From Phycisphaerae bacterium (lineage in GTDB: Bacteria; Planctomycetota; Phycisphaerae; Sedimentisphaerales; Anaerohalosphaeraceae), in the NCBI GenBank assembly GCA_012729675.1, contig JAAYCR010000043.1, positions 1 through 54,593 of the forward strand: DNA of 54,593 bases. The letters are read 5' to 3'. The notes below the pieces were generated by a model that had not been told where the DNA came from, ran no database searches, and worked only from the letters and a program-made list of their open reading frames with translations. How positions within the stretch are numbered: the first letter of the stretch is position 1; every line of letters starts with the position of its first letter. Positions 51,601-54,593 of the stretch are shown piece after piece. The position numbers and the translations under genes are program-made.

Positions 51601-51722
51601 TCCCGGCTCCGCGGCCGGGACAAGCTCCGTAAATTCGGCGATATTGGTATTGCCGGCATTATATCCGCCAGCATTGTCATCAATTATCAAAGAGCATGTA
51701 TCAGAAAAGAGTCCCGACACGT

Positions 51723-52136
51723 TTATTTATTCTTAGATATTGAAGTCGTGCTTTGTCCATTTTCAAAAACAGTTTCATAGCAATATACAGCATCTTTCTT
51801 TTCGACTTGCCAGGACAGGACTAATTTATTTTTGTTCGAGGATACTTTGAATTTATTCAATAGTTCTTGGTATTTTGAACCTCCCGAAGGAGAACCTGTA
51901 TAACATTTTTCGAAAACTTTGTCTTCAATCTGCGATAAAGATTCAGGGTACTCCTGATTCGACTCATAGTATTCACGTATACAAGTTCGTATTACGTTAT
52001 CTAAGAGCATTAAATCGGAATGTACTTGGTTTTGTTTTACGAGTGGTTTAATATAAGAGAAAAACAATACTCCAATAAAAGATAAAATCACAAAAATACA
52101 GATAACCGTAAGCAGAATTTTGTTTCTGGATTTCAT
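51723..52136 (-). CDS. Single-pass membrane protein, Rhs-locus accessory
   Basis: This 137-aa protein is unrecognised. It has one membrane segment at about residues 7-31 (ILLTVICIFVILSFIGVLFF), followed by a soluble part with LDNVIRTCIREYYESNQEYPESLSQIE, reminiscent of pilin-like or small lipoprotein-like folds, and a Cys pair. It is AT-rich and lies between a displaced Rhs core fragment and a DUF6714-like gene. An immunity or envelope function is possible from context only. AAGGAG precedes the ATG at about 10 bases. Confidence 0.5.
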   Translation of the reverse strand: MKSRNKILLTVICIFVILSFIGVLFFSYIKPLVKQNQVHSDLMLLDNVIRTCIREYYESNQEYPESLSQIEDKVFEKCYTGSPSGGSKYQELLNKFKVSSNKNKLVLSWQVEKKDAVYCYETVFENGQSTTSISKNK

Positions 52137-52150
52137 AAATTATATGCTCC

Positions 52151-52807
52151 TTAGTATTTATTCCAGTACTGTGCCAAGGCTTCCTGCGGCGTATCTCTGG
52201 GGTCGTGAATTTTAATATCTTCAGCATATTCGGCAATCAGGTATTCCAAAAACAGTCTTATCGCATGTTTTTGATGCACCGAAAATAGATCAAATGTTTT
52301 TCGCTTCTCTTCGGTTCTTTTCCGAAATAATGCAACAATATCGCTTTTATCTCCAGAAAATTCTACAGTCAGGTATTCCAAAACCATCTTTATCTCATGT
52401 TTTTGCTGCTCCGAAAGAAGATCGTCAGTTCTATCCAGCACCAATGCAACACTATCACTCTTTGTGCTTTCATCAAAAACAAATTTCCAATCAAGAATCA
52501 GATTTTGGACAACATGATCAGAATCGCACTGATTATAGTGCTGCGCAGCAATTATCATATATCCCGGCAAATAATAGCAGAACGCCAGTGGAGTTAGATC
52601 ATCCAGCCACGGCCAAGAATACCAATTTGTTTCTTCGGAATAACAACGTTCAGGTAAATCCTGCCATCGAACCCCGCCCAGCCCAGCCGTCTTATTGCCG
52701 CCATACTCTGCCTTGGCCATTCCTTTGCGAAGTATCTCTTTGTCTTTTGGGGGTGGTAAATCACCAAACGCTTGTTTAATTTCATGAATCAAGGTATCGA
52801 TATCCAT
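52151..52807 (-). CDS. DUF6714-like protein, possible immunity protein
   Basis: This 218-aa soluble protein contains WQDLPERCYSEETNWYSWPW and LAFCYYLPGYMIIA, which resemble DUF6714. The C-terminal half has an internal duplication: DLLSEQQKHEIKMVLEYLTV and DLFSVHQKHAIRLFLEYLIA, about 46 residues apart. AAAGGG precedes the ATG. The gene is 24 bp after the stop of an Rhs core fragment, the place where the cognate immunity gene of an Rhs tip is found. I infer immunity from position; the family is not proven to have that role. Confidence 0.6.
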   Translation of the reverse strand: MDIDTLIHEIKQAFGDLPPPKDKEILRKGMAKAEYGGNKTAGLGGVRWQDLPERCYSEETNWYSWPWLDDLTPLAFCYYLPGYMIIAAQHYNQCDSDHVVQNLILDWKFVFDESTKSDSVALVLDRTDDLLSEQQKHEIKMVLEYLTVEFSGDKSDIVALFRKRTEEKRKTFDLFSVHQKHAIRLFLEYLIAEYAEDIKIHDPRDTPQEALAQYWNKY

Positions 52808-52831
52808 TTTTTCCCTTTTATGAAACTCAGC

Positions 52832-53239
52832 TTATTGTGGCTTAGTTGCTTTTGGGATTGGGTCTCTTTTCGCGAGATCATCCGCGATATACTTTACGCA
52901 GTTTGCTATACTCGTTCCATAGCGTTCCACGGCCGTGCCGATCGGCCCATACAAGACCGCCGGGTACAGATGATCGTGCCCGTAGTAGAGGTCCTGATTC
53001 GGCGCCTGCGCGGGAATGACATGCATCAGCAGCACCTCGTCGATGTAGTTGCCGAAGACAAAATACCGGTCGTCCGTCTCGACATTGCCGGAAACGAGCG
53101 TCTGCACCGCCACCCGCTGGTCGTCGTAGTAGTACCGCCTTGTCGTCCCCGCTATTGCGTCCACCTTTTCAATCCTTCGGCCTTCAGTTGTTTCTTTCGT
53201 GTTAAACATCGTAAACATTGCCGTATCTTCTGCACCCAC
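52832..53239 (-). pseudogene. Displaced Rhs core fragment with alternative C-terminus
   Basis: The 135-aa frame reads RRIEKVDAIAGTTRRYYYDD, then FVFGNYIDEVLLMHVIPAQA and a C-terminal part ending in DDLAKRDPIPKATKPQ. The last part departs from the normal Rhs order (no EYDAYGN and no DPLGL-type end). The frame has no good start, and the same segment reappears in the main Rhs gene at the right edge (GNYIDETLMMHVIPAQAG). It is an orphan Rhs core piece with a displaced or decayed tip. Confidence 0.72.
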
Positions 53240-53339
53240 AAGCTGCGCTTGAAGGCGCCACCCATGTTATGCCCTTTCATTTTACGCTGTCTTGCTTTTT
53301 CGTTGCAGAGCTCACCCTCCGTATTGTAGTATCTGGCTT

Positions 53340-53576
53340 TCATTGTTTCTTATTTTTCCAGTGTAATCTCCCGTTATATATGCCTGCTCCAATCGAGAAA
53401 AGCCAAACAAATATGTAAAACAAAAGGAAATAAATGTTATCTTCGGGAGATTTTGGCAAAAAAAGTTTTAACAAAAAACTTAGCAAGCACATCAAAACAA
53501 GAGTAGTGCCAATGGCTATGCCACAAGACTTCAGAATCTTCTCTATTCTATTACTGGAAACGACATTATTTTTCAT
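53340..53576 (-). CDS. Two-TM membrane protein in immunity position
   Basis: ATG 53576 is chosen because AAAGGAAAGATACTC lies before it; a longer frame from 53831 overlaps the Rhs gene. The protein is 78 aa with membrane segments at about residues 14-36 (GIAIGTTLVLMCLLSFLLKL) and 46-65 (IYFLLFYIFVWLFSIGAG). It starts 16 bases after the stop of the Rhs toxin frame. Small two-TM proteins directly downstream of Rhs tips are often cognate immunity factors for membrane-active toxins. I infer that; there is no family match. Confidence 0.55.
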   Translation of the reverse strand: MKNNVVSSNRIEKILKSCGIAIGTTLVLMCLLSFLLKLFLPKSPEDNIYFLLFYIFVWLFSIGAGIYNGRLHWKNKKQ

Positions 53577-53592
53577 GAGTATCTTTCCTTTG

Positions 53593-54593
53593 TTATATTT
53601 TTCTTGTGACAGTTCCAGTAAGGGTGGTATCCCAATAGCCAAAAATATGAAAAGGTTTTCCAAGATAGCCATATGGAATATCATACCAAGCAAAATCATA
53701 TAAATCGTAAAGAGTCCATTTTGTTTTACAGTGCCAGAATGCACTCTTTTTTCCTTCTCTACATTGTATTGGTCCCATCTTGCACTGAGAATCCCAATAA
53801 ACAGTAAAGCCTTGAAGCGACAGCCGTACATTCGTACTCAAAAAATCAGCCCATACCGTCTGCCTATTTCTATCAGAAAAAGTTTCATAACTTCCAATAT
53901 CTGTGCGCGCCAACGCAACAAGTGCATCCAGCTCTAATCGTCTTTCGACAGAAGCATTAAGTTCAAGTACTTCAGATTGTCCGCGAACATCCAACAAGAA
54001 ATTACCTCCAAGAATTGCATATTCAGCCGACGTTCCATCGTCCCATATATAATATCTATCCCTTAAAAAGAAGCTATATAGCCGAAGATGCATAGTATTA
54101 GACCAAGAGGCACTGAAGTCCCATCTTTTGCCATTCTTGGGCAGAACCGGAGCCTTGGGACCATTTGGATTGAAGTCTATATGCAAACCTAAGGGGTCTG
54201 ACCATCTATTAGGGTTACTTTTCACATACTCATATACGTTCATCCCGTCAATATACATTAACGGATCCCTCTGCATAAACCTTCCGGTTTCGGGGTCGAT
54301 GGTGCGGGCGCGGTAGTACATGAGGGTGCGGCGGCCGGCGTCGAGGGTGTCCAGTTCCCTTCCCGTAAACGCATACGGGTTGCCGTGCTGCGATGAATTA
54401 AGAATTAAGAATTCAGAATTAAGAATTTGGCAATTGCCGTAGGCGTCGTATTCGTAGCGCTCGGCGACTGTGCCGTTGGCGGCGAACAGGGCGACGGGGC
54501 TGTAGAGGTGGTCGTGGGCGTAGTAGAGGTCCTGGGTTCCCGCCTGCGCGGGAATGACGTGCATCATCAGCGTCTCGTCGATGTAGTTGCCGA
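53593..54593 (-). CDS. Rhs-family protein C-terminus with unrecognised toxin tip (partial)
   Basis: The frame continues past the right edge: GNYIDETLMMHVIPAQAG is Rhs core. Core and end signature are present: LYYAHDHLYSPVALF, AERYEYDAYGN, YYRARTIDPETGRFMQRDPL and NRWSDPLGL. Everything after PLGL (about 196 residues, starting HIDFNPNG) is a tip, probably the toxin; no family is recognised. Three Cys lie at CKMGPIQC and HCKTKW. The tip is AT-rich compared with the core, as expected for an exchangeable module. Inside the core, after DAYGN, a short AT-rich repeat is translated as ILNSEFLILNSS. The immunity-like gene follows by 16 bp. Confidence 0.8.
   Translation of the reverse strand, partial: GNYIDETLMMHVIPAQAGTQDLYYAHDHLYSPVALFAANGTVAERYEYDAYGNCQILNSEFLILNSSQHGNPYAFTGRELDTLDAGRRTLMYYRARTIDPETGRFMQRDPLMYIDGMNVYEYVKSNPNRWSDPLGLHIDFNPNGPKAPVLPKNGKRWDFSASWSNTMHLRLYSFFLRDRYYIWDDGTSAEYAILGGNFLLDVRGQSEVLELNASVERRLELDALVALARTDIGSYETFSDRNRQTVWADFLSTNVRLSLQGFTVYWDSQCKMGPIQCREGKKSAFWHCKTKWTLYDLYDFAWYDIPYGYLGKPFHIFGYWDTTLTGTVTRKI
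54394..54432. repeat. GAATTAAGAATTA repeat inside the Rhs frame
   Basis: The tract GAATTAAGAATTAAGAATTC plus AGAATTAAGAATT lies inside the Rhs reading frame and keeps it open, coding for ILNSEFLILNS. It belongs to the class of AT-rich short direct-repeat tracts seen in spacers (for example 1305-1440). Confidence 0.6.

Noticed and set aside
53340-53831. 163-aa frame as the full membrane protein
   Set aside because: The first 85 residues overlap the Rhs tip in another frame; a good ribosome binding site sits before the internal ATG at 53576.
1-54593. CRISPR array, tRNA or rRNA genes
   Set aside because: No regularly spaced identical repeats and no tRNA/rRNA-like sequence was recognised by eye; a tool search would be needed to be certain.

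Overview
The window looks like chromosome of an anaerobic member of the Planctomycetota, probably the Phycisphaerae/Sedimentisphaerales side of the phylum. This is an inference from three things: a 53-residue protein at 39048-39209 resembling the PVC-type 'small basic protein' family; a type IV pilus/type II secretion locus with separate PilM-PilN-PilO genes; and genes for both [NiFe]- and [FeFe]-hydrogenase maturation. No rRNA or tRNA gene was found. Coding density is high, but the spacers are full of small dispersed repeats: ATGAAG-type and ACAGAT-type hairpins, GGCTAAAGCC hairpins followed by CTACGAACTA-like tracts, and short AT-rich direct repeats.

Layout. (1) 716-17304, plus strand: a pilus/secretion locus with six prepilin-like genes (716-4479), PilM/N/O and a PilP-like gene, a secretin, and a TPR lipoprotein. 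A signalling block follows (PAS histidine kinase, lone receiver, GAF-HD-GYP protein, STAS protein), then the GspE/PilB ATPase and the GspF/PilC membrane protein. An HD-GYP (c-di-GMP phosphodiesterase family) lies three genes from an ATPase whose N-terminus resembles the c-di-GMP-binding MshEN domain, so the machine may be c-di-GMP controlled. (2) 17355-23712: a damaged [NiFe]-hydrogenase maturation cluster on the minus strand. hypF, hypC and hypD look intact. hypE survives only as about 34 N-terminal codons fused to the C-terminus of a GNAT acetyltransferase. A second GNAT remnant and an unknown membrane-protein gene lie beyond it. A MITE-like 224-bp element sits upstream of hypC. (3) 24344-32840, minus strand: cold-shock protein, ArfB-like ribosome rescue factor, OmpR-type regulator, S9 peptidase, and a compact three-gene phosphorelay (PAS kinase, receiver-HDOD, receiver-PAS-PAS kinase).

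(4) 33144-36342, minus strand: two tandem flagellin-fliS cassettes, each flagellin with its own sigma-28-type promoter (TTAAGAAG-N11-[TG][CT]CGATAA). (5) 36608-40058: hydE, a class I aminotransferase, the small basic protein and a single-pass Pro-rich membrane protein. (6) 40233-46186, plus strand: the fatty-acid cluster rpmF-plsX-fabH-fabD-fabG-acpP-fabF, with clear sigma-70 promoters before rpmF and acpP and a strong terminator after fabF. (7) 46206-51048: a CaCA-family cation exchanger, an alpha-glucan phosphorylase and an exported protein with a degenerate nuclease-like domain. (8) 51513-54593, minus strand: the 3' part of an Rhs polymorphic-toxin locus. It has an Rhs C-terminus with an unrecognised toxin-like tip, a small two-TM gene in the immunity position, two displaced Rhs core fragments and further small accessory genes. 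The Rhs gene runs off the right edge.

The most interesting points are the hypE::GNAT chimera, the Rhs tip/immunity array, the c-di-GMP signalling block inside the pilus locus, the MITE-like element, and the repeat tracts that appear to have been read into protein (the leader of a GspK-like prepilin and a loop in Rhs). All family assignments are from reading motifs; no search was run.
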